From Pholiota molesta (lineage: Eukaryota; Basidiomycota; Agaricomycetes; Agaricales; Strophariaceae): 64,000 nt of DNA. The notes beneath the pieces are model-generated. The model searched no databases and was not told where the DNA came from. It saw nothing but the letters and a program-made list of their open reading frames with translations. Position 1 is the first letter of the stretch; each line of letters starts with the position of its first letter. Made by a program: the position numbers and the translations under genes. The stretch spans positions 1 to 64,000 of the forward strand of contig JACGCK010000105.1 in NCBI GenBank assembly GCA_014925825.1, written 5' to 3'. Positions 10,052 through 21,956 of the stretch are shown piece by piece.

Positions 10052-12480
10052 TGGGAGAGGAGAGAGGACATATGATATGTCGTCGTCGTCCAGAACGAAG
10101 GCCCGTCACAGAAAAAAACAACCAACACGCAGTCACAATGTCACATTGCGTGACCGACGCGTTCTGTGACTCGTCCCCACTGCCACCGTCCACCAGCACA
10201 CCGTATCAGTTCTTTATCAGCGTCTTTGCCGACTTTTGCATCTTCGAGCTTCAACCCACCTCACACTGGACACAACCTCGCTGGTTTCTTCTTCAAACTT
10301 TCATTGTGTCTTTCACCTTTTGAGCACAAACCTGTCTCCGTCACGGTCGCTTCTTCGGTCTCCCGGGTGCATGCGTCTCTTTCATTTCTATGATCACACA
10401 AGCTCTGTTCAACTGGGAACTTGTTGGTCTCGCTCGCGTACTTATGCCGCTTATCCTTCGCCAAAATTTCTCTAGCAATGTGTTTCTCGGTGCAACGTGG
10501 GCTCGTAATCGAGGTCGTTTTAAATTCTCTTGAAGACATTATGCTCTTCTCGAATGTTCTTGGACGCGTCCTGTAATGCTTTTCCCCCCCCCAAACAGAT
10601 TAAGGTTAGTCCGCCGCCATCCGTTTACCCACTGACCAACATCGCCACCTGCGCCAGCTCCCACCCGGCGGCGACGACGACGACGACGAACGAGTGCTGC
10701 TTGTTCGTTGTCCTGTTTGACACCGCCTTCAACACGCGGCGGCGCGGCCGCCTGCTCCAATTTCCCCCACCCAGCGGCTACGACGACGAACGAGCACTGT
10801 TCGTTCGTCTGCTTGTTCGTTGGCTGCCTCTGCCAATTCCTGCCCCTCTCCCTGCGGTTATGGCGATCACGAACGAACAGCTCGCTCGTCGACCTGGCCG
10901 CCTCCGCAGGTTCAAAATCCGCCCTCCATCCGTTGACCTCGCTGACTACTATCCAGCTGTTCGTAATTCTTCATTCCTTGTTGAACCTTGAACACCGACA
11001 CCGGCTCATCTATTTCCCCTTGTCTGATTGTCTACTGTCTGTTTCGACTCCTCGATATTCTGTCTCTGCAACAGTAGCGCTATTGGCATTCTTCCGTTTC
11101 ATGGATTGACCATCACGACCAATCTCAGTACTCTGTAGCGTGAGTCGCGATGACCCCAAAACGCCGGGCTTGCCAACACGATGCCGCCATGTAGTATGTG
11201 CACTCCGTAAATGGCATTTCATCGCCAAGTACCAGGAGCCTGGCGGGACTGTCGCTCGTGTTTTACATCTAAAAAGCGGATAGTGTTGGGATCACGTCCA
11301 TCAACGAGCCGCCGATGAACAATGTTAGCGCTGGTAAAGGAGGACCACTAAAAAACGAAAATCGTAAATCAAAGAAGCCATTTCCAAAAAATGTTCCGGC
11401 GACGTACCCCATTGCCTGTACTCATAAACACTGCAGCCTTTCGCGCAAACTCCGTATGAACAGCCATATTCAATCCTTCTGAATCTACTCCTAATGCTTA
11501 TTCTGCGCAGCAGATAGCAAACCTTGCCGCCCGCCCGTCGACATTCATGTCGCCAATTAGGCGCTTCACTCGGCTGTTAATTGTGCGATGCTGCTGACAC
11601 ATAATGATACTACGAAGCGCGGAGAATGAGTACATGCTGCGCTCCATGGTGTTTACGGCTTTTTCGTAGACGCTTCGGATGCAACCTTGAATTGAATGCT
11701 GACTATTTTGCGATCGACAGCACAGTCTTAGGATTGTGGTTTATTCGAGATTATCTATTTCAAATTTAATGATACAACTACACAGAATAAGAGAAGTTTC
11801 GTTCGCGAAGTTCCAGCGAATGACTGACATGGGTAAGGCGGCTATGTACTGCTAATTTTATACTACCCAAGACTAATATTCTCTCCGAATAACGTAGGTC
11901 AATACATCATATAAGGACAGGTGACACTGCTCATCTTCAATCTCTATTGTCACGGCACCCAAAACACGGTGCGTTGATTTATTTTAAATTATCTCCAGGT
12001 GTGTACTCGCTCAAGGTGAAGCGAGGCATGTCTTAATGTTATCAAATGTTCGCCATAATGCCTAATAAGAAAGGCGGCACTGATACTCGTCGGCCAATTC
12101 TTCGCTGACGACAACTGCGAATCCCATCGCCTATGCTCTATCCGAATCCATCTGTCCGCTGACATCGGTGTGACATGTCTGACAATGGGAATACTAGTAT
12201 CGGTAACCAGCGCGAAGGCGGGATGTGCGATAGCATGGCCCGTGGGCTGTGAAGAACCCTGCCCAAAAGGGCAGTGAAGCTTCCTCCGGGAATAGACTCT
12301 GCCACAATCACCAATATAATGTGCATGTGCGGGGAGCCCTGCCCTGCTTTATTTACGCCGCCCATTTGCATTCGTGTCCGATACCCCACCCCACTTCAAG
12401 CTGCGCTTAGCAATTCTGGCTTCGAGCAGGAGGCGGTCACTCTATAGCTTCGCACTACAGTATCTTGCTCCTTCAGCGGA
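10052..12480. other. Intergenic region between helicase and kinase
   Basis: Head-to-head spacer of 2.4 kb between the helicase (-) and kinase (+). At about 10,660-10,870 an imperfect direct repeat of roughly 110 bp contains CGACGACGA runs next to 'acgaacgag' and 'cttgttcgttg' motifs, with related pieces further on. Long open frames here follow the repeat rather than any family, and no domain is recognisable. From 11,280 to 12,480 the sequence is AT-richer with no coding signal that I can see. Confidence 0.5.
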
Positions 12481-13990
12481 ATGATCCCAAGTATACAGGT
12501 AGATGATGCAGAAGAGATCGACGACCAGGCTACGCAGTTAATCATTCCGGCGCATTTTGCTTTCCATGGACGACGAAGATCACAAACGATCGTGGAATTT
12601 GGATCGCGTACTCTCGACGGAGGCCATGATTATCTTTCAGATGGAATTTCCGACAAATTGGTGCGCCGACGTTCTGCGCCTTTACGACTTTCAATCCCTA
12701 TCGCACCTGTTGTTATCAACGCTGCTGTCGATGAAGAAACAACTCCGCAATCCGAGTCGCCTCAAACACCAGCCTCGATCACGACTCCAATTGCTGGCGT
12801 CGTAGACCTCACAAAGGATGTGACCACGACTTCTAAATTCGCCGTAGCGCAGGGCGGGTTGTCCGACATCTACATGGGAGAGTGGTATCGCACAAAAAAT
12901 GATGGGGGAGACCAGGAAACACTCATAGTAAGTCGATATAACGATCACTTTTTAGAATTGCTTTTAAATGGTGCCGTGTCTAGGTCGCTATCAAACTCCT
13001 GCGCGTGTTAGCGGCAAAGGACGAAGATGGATTTCGCTCTCGCAAGGTAAATATCATTTACATATCTTCACGCAAAATACATGCTGACCGAGTCCATTAT
13101 TTTAGAGGTTGAATCGCGAAGTGTATGTGTGGCATAGGCTAGAGCATCCTAACGTGGTGAAACTCTTTGGCACGTCTTATCATATGTCTGGTAGACCAGC
13201 TATGGTCATGCAATGGTACGACAACGGGAGCGCAGCGGAATATCTCGCCACCAAGAATCCCAACGCCGATAGACTGGGGCTGGTAAGCTCCGATGATAAC
13301 GCTTCTTTGCTTTCAAGATCCTTATTCAAGCATTTCGTAAGATCCTCGACGTCGCTCGGGGATTAGAGTATCTGCATACCCATAGTCCGCCCATCGTCCA
13401 TGCTGATTTGAAAGGAGTACGTCCGTTGCTAGAGTGCCTTATTTCAAGCGCTAATCACTCTTCATTTAGAATAACGTCCTTATCACCGACGATGGTACTG
13501 CCGCCCTCTGCGATTTCGGTCTATCGCAGGTCGTCGAAGACCTTGGGCGCCCAGCGGGGCTGACCATGTCCCACCCCAACGTGGGTCCGCTGCGTTGGCA
13601 GGCGCCAGAACTCTCCAGTGACGACGAGCCAACTAAGCAGACGTCGGATGTCTGGTCGTATGGATGCACCGCCTTTGAGGTCAGTTTGATCCAGAGATAC
13701 ATTCTCAATGCGCACGCGAGTATCTCCTTCCTTATCTCCTTTCTTTTTGGCAGCTTCTCACAAGTCAAATTCCCTACCCACACCGAACGCGTGATGTGCA
13801 GGTCATGAAAGACATGCAGAATAACGTCAAGCCGCCTGGGCCCGCCGATATGGCTCTAATCCCATTTGGTCCGTGCGTGGCGACACTTTTGGATTCGTGC
13901 TGGTCTTTCGATCCAATTGAGCGCCCATGTATGACGCAAGTGCGAGCCGACCTCGAAAGCATTTGTATCTCGCGGGATATGCATCGCTAA
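12481..13990 (+). CDS. Tyrosine-kinase-like (TKL) protein kinase
   Basis: Six exons: 12481-12927, 12984-13046, 13106-13282, 13342-13416, 13470-13679 and 13754-13990. All introns are GT-AG, 53-74 bp and phase 0, giving 402 aa. Kinase landmarks: weak glycine loop near GGLSDIYMG, VAIK lysine (about residue 153), RLEHPNVVKLFG, catalytic loop HADLKGNN (HAD instead of HRD, with Asp about 251), CDFG (Asp about 269), RWQAPE and DVWSYGCTAFE, ending in a normal C-lobe with RP near the end. The roughly 125-residue N-terminus has no domain. The HxDLKG loop, missing the HRD arginine, fits the expanded TKL-like kinases of agaricomycetes. Substrate unknown; probably cytosolic signalling. The fourth intron was chosen (13283-13341) because it gives RLGLILDVARGLEYLH; a 35-bp alternative is possible. 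Confidence 0.87.
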
Positions 13991-14275
13991 CAGCCTCGCA
14001 ATTACTATCTTACATCACTTCTTTATTTCATATCCTACGACAGAAACTAACTATCTTATCAAACAGACAATTTACTCTGATATAATTCAAGCATGGTTTG
14101 TTGCTTTTTACACTGTTGTCGCTCTCAAGGCTTTCCATACGCTCTGTAGTTATGACTGGTTTATACACGGAATATTATACATGAAGTTTACGATCTAATC
14201 CCCAGGCTCAAACAATGTGCACAGGTTGTGCACAGGAATGTAAATAGGCTTAGTAGTGGGTGGATATCTGGATCT
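13991..14275. other. Convergent spacer between kinase and FMO gene
   Basis: AT-rich 285-bp 3' to 3' spacer holding both gene ends. No further feature is seen. Confidence 0.5.
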
Positions 14276-16766
14276 CTACCAGTAATCGTCGTACACAGCA
14301 TCCTGTGCCCACGCCTCCGTACCAGTGACTGGTGCAGTGTCATTCAGCGCCAGGGCACCAACGTCAATTCCCAGCGCTGACAACGAAGCCGATGGCAGAG
14401 AATTGATGACAGATCCTGATGCAGCGCTGTACCGCGCCTGGGTCCAGATTGCGTTGATCTGGTCGACGCTGGCGATGGTAACAAGCTATGTCAGCTATCG
14501 AAGGTCGCGAGTCGAACACGCACTTACTCTTTGTGGAGTCCGTCAATCTGAGTAGACAAGCCGGGGAAGATATCGAGACGGTTCGTAAATACTGATTTAC
14601 AATGAAAGACGCACCTGTTTACCACCGTATTTGACTGCGGCGTCGTTCAGCCACCCTTGGAAGAATCGAAGGTTCTCTGTATTTGGAAAAGGTGTGATAA
14701 ATAACCACGTTTAGGAAAGATGTGCAAAAAGAAACTCACCGCGCGTTTTGACAGCGCCAAGGAATTGGAAGTGCCTTCCATATCCTTTGCGCTCCACGTA
14801 AAGCTCATAATAGCGCCGCCACAGCTCAGAAGTGGAGGGGAAATCAGCCTTGCCAGACCAGATTTTGGCGATGGCGAGAGATACAAATTCAGCGTAGGTA
14901 AAGGATTGCATCCCAAAATTAGCTAGGAACGCAATCACAGTCAGCGAAAAAGATACAGAGCGATGAGGTGGCAGGAATCATACATACAATTGATAAATGT
15001 CAATGTGGGATCAGGGATATAGAATGCGTCCAAGTACAGCGATCGTAAATGCGTTCCATCGGTGACAATAGGCTGTATACCATCAACGGGGGCAGTGTCA
15101 TTGACCCCCAGCTTCGAGTTGTGATATTGAGGAAGGAAGGGATACGTGTATCTGAATCCCGTCGCGAAGATGATGCGGTCAATACCAGTAATGATCTTCA
15201 ATATCAACGAAACAACATAAGATTGAATACAAAATTATCAAAGGGGAATCCACACTGACAGTTCCGTTGGCGAGCTCAATTTGACCTTGATGAAAGGTCT
15301 TAGCTACCGAGTGAAATCGCTTGATTTCACCAACGACAGTAACGTTCTCGGGAAGACGTCTCAAGAAGTCGGCCTTGGGGCGCTGGGGAACGGGACCTTT
15401 GAACAAATTTTAATACATATATCAACCGAGAACGCATCACCTACTTGTCTCGGGCTACATGAGGTGGGCGATGTAAACTTTGTAAAGAGAGAAACATGTC
15501 TAGAATCACGGAATTTAGACTTACACGGACGGACTGATATATCTTCTTAGCGTGCTTGATAATGTCGCGCGCGATCTCACTGCCGCTAGTCTGAAAAGCC
15601 ATTCAACCTTCGACCCGGATAATAGTACAAGAACACTCACAGCCGCGCCAACAATGAGGACAGTCTGGTTCACAAAAGAATCGGGAAGACGATATTGGCG
15701 CGAATGCAGGATATGATCGGGGAACTTGTCTGCCCACTCTTTCAAGCCAGAAATGTTGGGAATGTTAGGCGCGTTATATCGTCCAGTAGCCACGACGAGG
15801 CCGTCAAAATGCTAGATGGATATATCCTCAATTATATCTCGTTAATAGGATTCCGCCAATTACTTACCTCCTTCCTCCAAATGGCCTTCACGGTATTCCT
15901 ATCCACGCTAACGAGCGTCTTCGTTGTGAGTGTCCATCCATCCTCCTCGCCATTAGCATCATAGTTCTTCTCCGCGAGTTCAACGCGTGTGTTGTACGAG
16001 ATGTTTGGGTTGTTGTCGTTGCTGTTGAGGTGATGGAAGGAAGCAAACGCACGTAGGTAGCCTTGAAGTTTGCGGTTGGGAAGAGCTAGATAGTACGGTT
16101 CTACTGAGTTACAGATGGTAGAAAAAGAAGAAGTTGGCGTACCCCATGGCGTGCCGACAGGCCAAGGAAGCTCTCGTATTTGCTGAATGGGCTATATGCA
16201 GACGGAGTTGGAACACCAAATAAAGGAAGAACGCAGCTCACTCACAGCGGGGGCGTTCGACGTCAACGTGTACCAAATGGGCTTTGGGCCGCGGTGCACC
16301 CTTGCCCTATACGCATTCTGTTTGGCGCCATGGTACACCTCCACGTACGGGAACTCGGCGCCTTTGGGAGGGAGAGAGGGAATGTAGTCGCCGGTAGCGA
16401 TATCGCGGTTTGGGACGGGAGCGTCTACTGGGGCTTCGTCGGTGTAGTGCCAGTTTCCTCCAGGAACGTTGTCGCGCTCGAATGAATGCACTTCGTACCC
16501 AGCATCAAGGAGCTCGCGGTGCGCAATCAGACCTCTACGGCGTTGAGACGACACGTGTCAATTCACCCACGAGCTGGAGGGCGACATCATCATGAGGCAA
16601 GAACGCGAACGTACCCGACACCAGCTCCAATGATAGCAACTTTGCGAATGGGGCGCTTGAACTTGTAGTATTCATCGTTAGCTGAGGTATCATACCCGAG
16701 CGGCGTTTGGTCTGCGAAGCTCGCGAGCACCGGCGCGGCAATAACGAGGGCGAGGCTGATCCTCAT
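14276..16766 (-). CDS. FMO-like FAD/NAD(P) monooxygenase with signal peptide
   Basis: Multi-exon flavoprotein, roughly 600 aa. It starts at 16766 with a signal-peptide-like MRISLALVIAAPVLASFA. After the first intron (16535-16614) the FAD motif reads GAGVGG, followed by an FERDNVPGGNWHY segment typical of flavin-containing monooxygenases. Next exons carry the FMO linker (VATGRYNAPNIP), FPDHILHSRQY (FxGxxxH-type region), the second nucleotide motif VGAATSGSE (spliced across an intron), and the ATGF motif in IIFATGFRY. The C-terminus ends AVYDDYW at 14,276. It probably oxygenates a small nucleophilic substrate, unknown which. The exon joins at about 15,380-15,530 could not be made frame-consistent by eye, so a small unresolved exon or an indel remains possible. 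It converges on the kinase. Confidence 0.8.
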
Positions 16767-17889
16767 GGTCGAGCGACAAGGATAATTACAAGCTCATTTC
16801 AGAAGCTTTGTGCTGTTTATAAGAGAGATGTCCGTCCAGAAGCGATGCAATGTTGCGCACTCCCAGTGGAATATGACGCAAAGCATTGTGGGATCTGTTT
16901 TGACGCTTATGTTAGTCAGCGCTCACGGTATTCTAAATGAAGTTAGTTCATTATTCTGTTCCTAAGTACCTTTCGCTCTCAGCGATGCGTCTACTGGTGT
17001 TGAGTGACACTATTCACTGTATTGTCAGTAATCATGGAACAGTTGGTTTGAAAATTCTATTGACTTACGGAGACGGCGGACGCTATCAGACGATCAGACT
17101 CGGGCGGCTTATCAACTTGAAGAAAGTCAACGCGGGCGATCTATAGTAGTAGAGCAAAGTCATGACAGGATGGCGCAATATGTTATCGAAGCCTGCCGCA
17201 TTCCACATTAACTATTCGAGGTTGCGGCTCGACATCAAGATGAGAAGATCGAGGCAAAAATAGATGAGTGGTCGTAGATAGACAATATAACTTAGTGTGC
17301 GAGGGCACCAGAAAAAGATACCGTTCAAAACCTACACATATCCACAGTAAATACTCGCGGGAAGGGCACGATCCGAAACCGATGTCATCTACGTAGTTCA
17401 GAAGTATGTACAGCCGTGTTATGAGGTGAAAATGAGATCGGAAAGAGTTGATTCCATACATGAAAATATTTAGCAAACAGGAAAAAGAAGAAAAGAAAAG
17501 AAAAAAAGGGAAAGGAAAAGAATAATGAGAAGGGAGATTACAAAGCGCGTGCCACCACTAGAGGAGGCGCAGCGCATAAGAAGGACGGGAAGAAGAAGAG
17601 ACTGGAAATAATGCAACAAGTATTGGTATCGAGAAGCAATCATGCGTACTGTAGGCGTTGATGGGTAGGTGGATGAATAGGTAGGTAGATGGGCAGGCGA
17701 GAATCTGGCAGGGAGATAACGTGCACATACATATGTGTACATGTACATTGTCAACCAAGTACCGTCAGTCAACACAGACGAAAGAAAAAGAAAAGAAAGA
17801 AAAAAGACGATAAAGAAAAGAAAATATAAGAACAAAAACGCACAGAAACCGAGAAAAGTCGGCGCAAGCCACCACTAACACCCCCGTCA
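16767..17889. other. Intergenic, with purine-rich tracts
   Basis: No gene is recognised. Plus-strand purine tracts (GAAAA-type) at about 17,478-17,530 and 17,780-17,830 correspond to pyrimidine-rich transcript downstream of the ATG4 stop. This is probably 3' flank of ATG4 and promoter of the FMO gene. Confidence 0.45.
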
Positions 17890-20800
17890 TCAATCGTCCG
17901 TCAGAATGCCCTTCACCCCCCCGCTCTGCGTGCGGCCCCCATCGCGCGCGCGCGCAGTGTGCATGCGCTGCGTCTTCCGCCCCGCCGACACGTTCCGCGG
18001 GCGCTCCCCCGGCGCGGGCTGCTGCTCCTCCGCGGGCGTCACCGGGAACGGGTAGTGCATCTGCTGCTCCGCCGCCGCCGCCTGCTGCGGGATGCGCACA
18101 GGCGGCACGGGCACGGGCGTCTGCTTCCGCGCCTTCTTCGTCTTCCCCGTGCTCGCGCTGTGCCTTGACGACACCGCCGACGACGAGGAGCTCGACTTGG
18201 CGTGCGCGACCGATGCTGGGGGTTGTGGTGGTGCTGCCGCGCGCGGCGGCTGCTGCATGCGCGGCGCGTCCGTTGGCGTGGGCACGGACGGGTCCACCCA
18301 GTCGTCCTCGATATCATCGCCTTCATCCGCCTCCTGCCCGAAATCCCCGCCCGCACCGTACCCGCCGCGCCCCTTCACCGGCGCACCCTCCGAATCCGCG
18401 CCCTGCCGCCCGAGCTCAAACCGGCTCGCCGGGCCCGGCGTGACCGGGTCCGCGGGATCCTCCTCCGACGTGTCCGTGCTGTGCCGGTGCGCGTGGTGGT
18501 GATGTCGGTCGCGATCGTGCTCGCGGTCGTCGCTCGGCGGACTGGCGCTCGACGAGCGCGTGTCGAAGAACTCCTCCGGCGCGTCCTCCTCGCCCTCGCC
18601 CTGGGCGTCCGCGGCGTCAACCTCCACGCCCTCATCGTCCAGGTCCAGATCGTCCGGCTCCGAGATGGACTCGAGCCCCATACAATCATCCGAGTCCGAG
18701 GGCCACGTCGGGGGCTCGTTCTCGATCGAGAATATCGTCTTCGGCAGCTACACAATCCCCACCATCAACACACACCCCTGAAGGAGAGAGGAAGGAAAGA
18801 GGGAACGCACCTCAGCCACCCTCCGCTTGAAATCCACCCACGCCTGCTCGTCGCGGCACAGGAACCCAATCAGCATGCTCGGGTCCAACCCGCTGAGCGG
18901 CATCTTGCGCACGCGCTCGCAGTGGAACGTCTTCAGCTCCGCCGCGCTGTACGCGTTGCAGTAGTGCAGCTGCACCGGGTCGAGCGGCTCTTGCGCTGGC
19001 GCAGGCGGACCTGCCATAGTCAAGTAGACTGTAAACACGACACTCCATGCCCAAGAAAACGAAGGAACGTACCCTGCGGCGGCGGCGCGACATACGCCAC
19101 GCGATGCGCCCCATGCTGCTGATACGACGGCGGCGGGCTCCTCCCCTCCTCCCCTTCGCCCTCTTCCCCAACCTCACCCCCACCCCCATCCCTCTCCCAC
19201 CCACCCGCACCCGCAGACTCCGCATACACACTCCCCGCCCAGCTGCTCGACGCGCCCGACCCCGCCGACGAGCGCGAGAACTGCTGCTGCAGCGGGCTCG
19301 GCGACGTCGGCGCGTGCGACGCCGCGCTGCCCGACGTGCGCACGGACGCGGGCGACGCGGGCGGCGCGCGCGCAGCGCTCGGGGGCGGGTGGCTGTTCGT
19401 GGTCGACGCGCGCCGGCGGCTGCGGCTCGGCGGGCTGCGGCTGCCTTCCGCCTCCATCTCCCTCTCCCTCTCCTCCTCCTCCTCCTCGTCGTTATTGCTG
19501 TTATTCGTCTCCGTGACACTCTCCCTCCTGCGCCCGTGCCCACGGCCCGCCCGCCTCTGCTGCTGCGCCTGCTGTTGCTGCTGCTCCCTAACCATCTGCA
19601 TCTGCCGCTGCTCATACACCTGCTGCTGCACCGCCGGCGGCGGCGGGCGCAGCGGCACCGCGGGCCGCGGATTATGCGGGTCGAGGTAGAAGAGCGCGTC
19701 CGCCTGGCTGCCCACGAAGTAGTACGAGCTGCTCGGCCTTCCGCCCGCGATGCCCACGCTCTGCGGGAACGTATACAGCGTCTGCATACGTAGTGATTGC
19801 GCTCGCTCAGTAGACATAAAAACGCGCATGCAGCATGGAAGCGCACCTTGATAGTCTCATAATAAATCGGATTCACGCCCTCGATCCCAGCCTTATCCCA
19901 AGCAGCAGCAGCACGGGCCGCTCGCCCCACCCCGCGGTATGCTGCCTCCTCGGCGAGCGGCTCGTATCGCCATGGCTCGCCGCGAACACCTGGCTCTGGT
20001 ACAGCGTGCTGTCCGTCGCCAGCGCCACCGCCAAACCACACTCCGGGAACGCGTTCACCAGGGTCCTACAGGATTCACATTCAAATTCAGAAAATCGCAT
20101 TGTGAAATAAGGGAGGAGAGGGAACGCACTTGATCGCCCCCGCCGCCACACTCGGCCCAAACCACTGCCCCACATCCGTGCCCAGCTCCTTGCCCGCGAG
20201 CGCCATCCGGTGCACGCTGAACGGCGCCTGCGGCGCCGGCGTGTCCAGGAACCACGTCAGGATCCGCACGTACGCGGCGTACTCCGGGGTCGCGACGGGG
20301 TGCAGCGGCTGGCGCCATTCTATGTACATTACACCCAAGATCAAATGAAGTCAATCGTCAGCGCAAATGTTCAACGGAAAAGGGGATAGGAGGAGAGGAG
20401 GAGAGGAGAGGAGGAGAGGAGAGGAGGAGAGGAGAGGAGGAGAGGAGAGGAGGAGAGGAGAAATAGGAGAAGCACGCACCGCGTCCAAGATGCACCTCCA
20501 CCAGCGCATTCGCCAACAAACTCTGGCCCGTGCGCAGCATGCACCCCCACCCCGCATCGCTGTTCCACGTGCGCTCCGCGCCCCAGTTCCACGGCTTCCT
20601 CCCTCCTGCCGGGCTCTTCCCCCCCTCCACACTCCCCGAATACACACTGCTCCCATGCGACTGCACACTGCTATTGGTACTGACACTACTCACGGCGCTG
20701 CTCACGGCGCTACCGCCACCACCGCCGCCGCCGTACGCCGCGCGCCCATACACCGCGGGCTCCGGCACGCTGCACAGCGCGAGGTCGCCGAGCCGCGCGT

Positions 20801-21956
20801 CCCTGATCGGCGTCCCAAAGTGCGATCTGTACGTGAGCCACACACGCGACGTGAAGTCGCGGTAGAACGCCGGCGGCCAGTGCGCGCCGGGCGCCGCCGC
20901 GCCGCCTCCGCCGCCGCCTCCGCCGCCGCCTCCCCCATGCGTACTTGAAGCAAGCGCGGAATGCGGGGACTCGGACGACGACGCGGCGGACCCCGCGCTC
21001 GAGCGCCAGCTCCCCGCCCTGCCACGCCCGCTCTTGCTCTCCTTCTTATACCGGCCGCCGACGCCGGGGTCCGTCATCGACCCGCCGAGGCCCGCGCCCC
21101 CTAAACCCTCACCCACGGGCGCGGCGGACGGCGGCGGCGGCTCCCAGCCGGGGTGCATGACGCCGAGGAGCCAGATCGGGTCCGTGCACTTATCCGGGAC
21201 CGCATCGCTGTCGAGCAGGTACCGCATCGCCTTGTCCAGCGTGCCCTTGCCGTGCTTCGCCGCCGCGATGAGCGCCGCGGGCCCGGTGATCTTGCGCGGG
21301 CTCTGCGCGGCGCCGTTGGAGGGGCTTTGCGAGGAGGAGGAGGAGGCACCGTGCTGCGCGAGGATGTGCGGCAGCGAGAGGTCCGTGGAGGACGTGGAGA
21401 ACGTGTGCGCGAACCAGCCGCTGAGGCGCGTGGGGAGGTCGCCGATGCGGCTCGTGCTCGACGTCGACGAGTACAGGCTCTGCAGGTGCTGCGCCTCGGG
21501 CGCGGACGCGGCGGGATACTCTGACCTTGTGCGCGCGCGGGGCGAGGGGATGGGCACGGGCTGCGGGGGCGAGCTCGGCGGCGAGTGTGGGCTGTGGTTG
21601 TGGTTGTGGTTGTGCGGCTCGATGATGATCGGGGGGTCGTCCATGGCGAGCTCGGCGGGGGTGAGGTCGGGCTCGGCGGGCGGGGTGGAGGTGGACTTGC
21701 GGTCCTTGGAGATGGAGAGGAACTTGCTCGTCTTGCGGGGCGGCTTGGCGGGCTGGCCATGCGGCGGCTCCGGCGAGGGGCTCGCGGCGCTGCTGCTGGG
21801 GCTGCCGCTGGCGAGGGACGGAGAGGGGCTGCTGGCCTGTGAGTCGGCGACGGACTTGCTGCGGTCGCGGGTGGACTGCTTCTGGAGGAAGCGGGGGAGT
21901 TTTGAGGGCCCGATGGCGGGCGAGGAGTGTCTCGGGAGGGCGTCGTTGGACGACAT
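17890..21956 (-). CDS. ATG4: Autophagy cysteine protease ATG4, with apparent frameshift
   Basis: ATG4 cleaves and de-lipidates ATG8 during autophagosome formation. Six exons: 21956-20480, 20319-20130, 20065-19847, 19781-19073, 19010-18811, 18747-17890. Conserved blocks in order: [25 protein letters not shown] (catalytic Cys about residue 472), [34 protein letters not shown] (catalytic Asp-His), [28 protein letters not shown], then PTWPSDSDD and [18 protein letters not shown]. The protein is very long (about 1,217 aa if intact). A low-complexity N-terminus of about 300 residues, a large Gln/Ser/Glu-rich insert after DPH and a disordered tail make up the excess. In exon 3 the frame breaks between [10 protein letters not shown] and [13 protein letters not shown]: one G is missing near 19,885-19,890 (GGGATCGAG needs GGGG). 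As written the product loses Asp/His. The gene is otherwise pristine, so a base error is quite possible. Confidence 0.9.
20391..20462. repeat. GAGGA-type 15-bp minisatellite inside ATG4 intron 1
   Basis: About five units of an AGGAGAGGAGGAGAG-like 15-mer fill the middle of the 160-bp first intron (20,320-20,479), far longer than the other introns of the gene (60-65 bp). On the transcribed strand it is a strong CT-rich tract, so it may extend the polypyrimidine tract. Confidence 0.85.

Noticed and set aside
10530..10991. 153-codon plus-strand open frame
   Set aside because: It follows a CGA-rich imperfect repeat; no domain, signal or exon structure.
13283..13317. 35-bp intron in the kinase gene
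   Set aside because: Also in phase, but shorter than any other intron here; the 59-bp alternative gives the usual ILDVARGLEYLH.
18812..20041. Long minus-strand open frame of 409 codons, Arg-rich
   Set aside because: It is the wrong-frame shadow of ATG4 exons in GC-rich sequence; only its [13 protein letters not shown] part is the true frame, and this reveals the frameshift.
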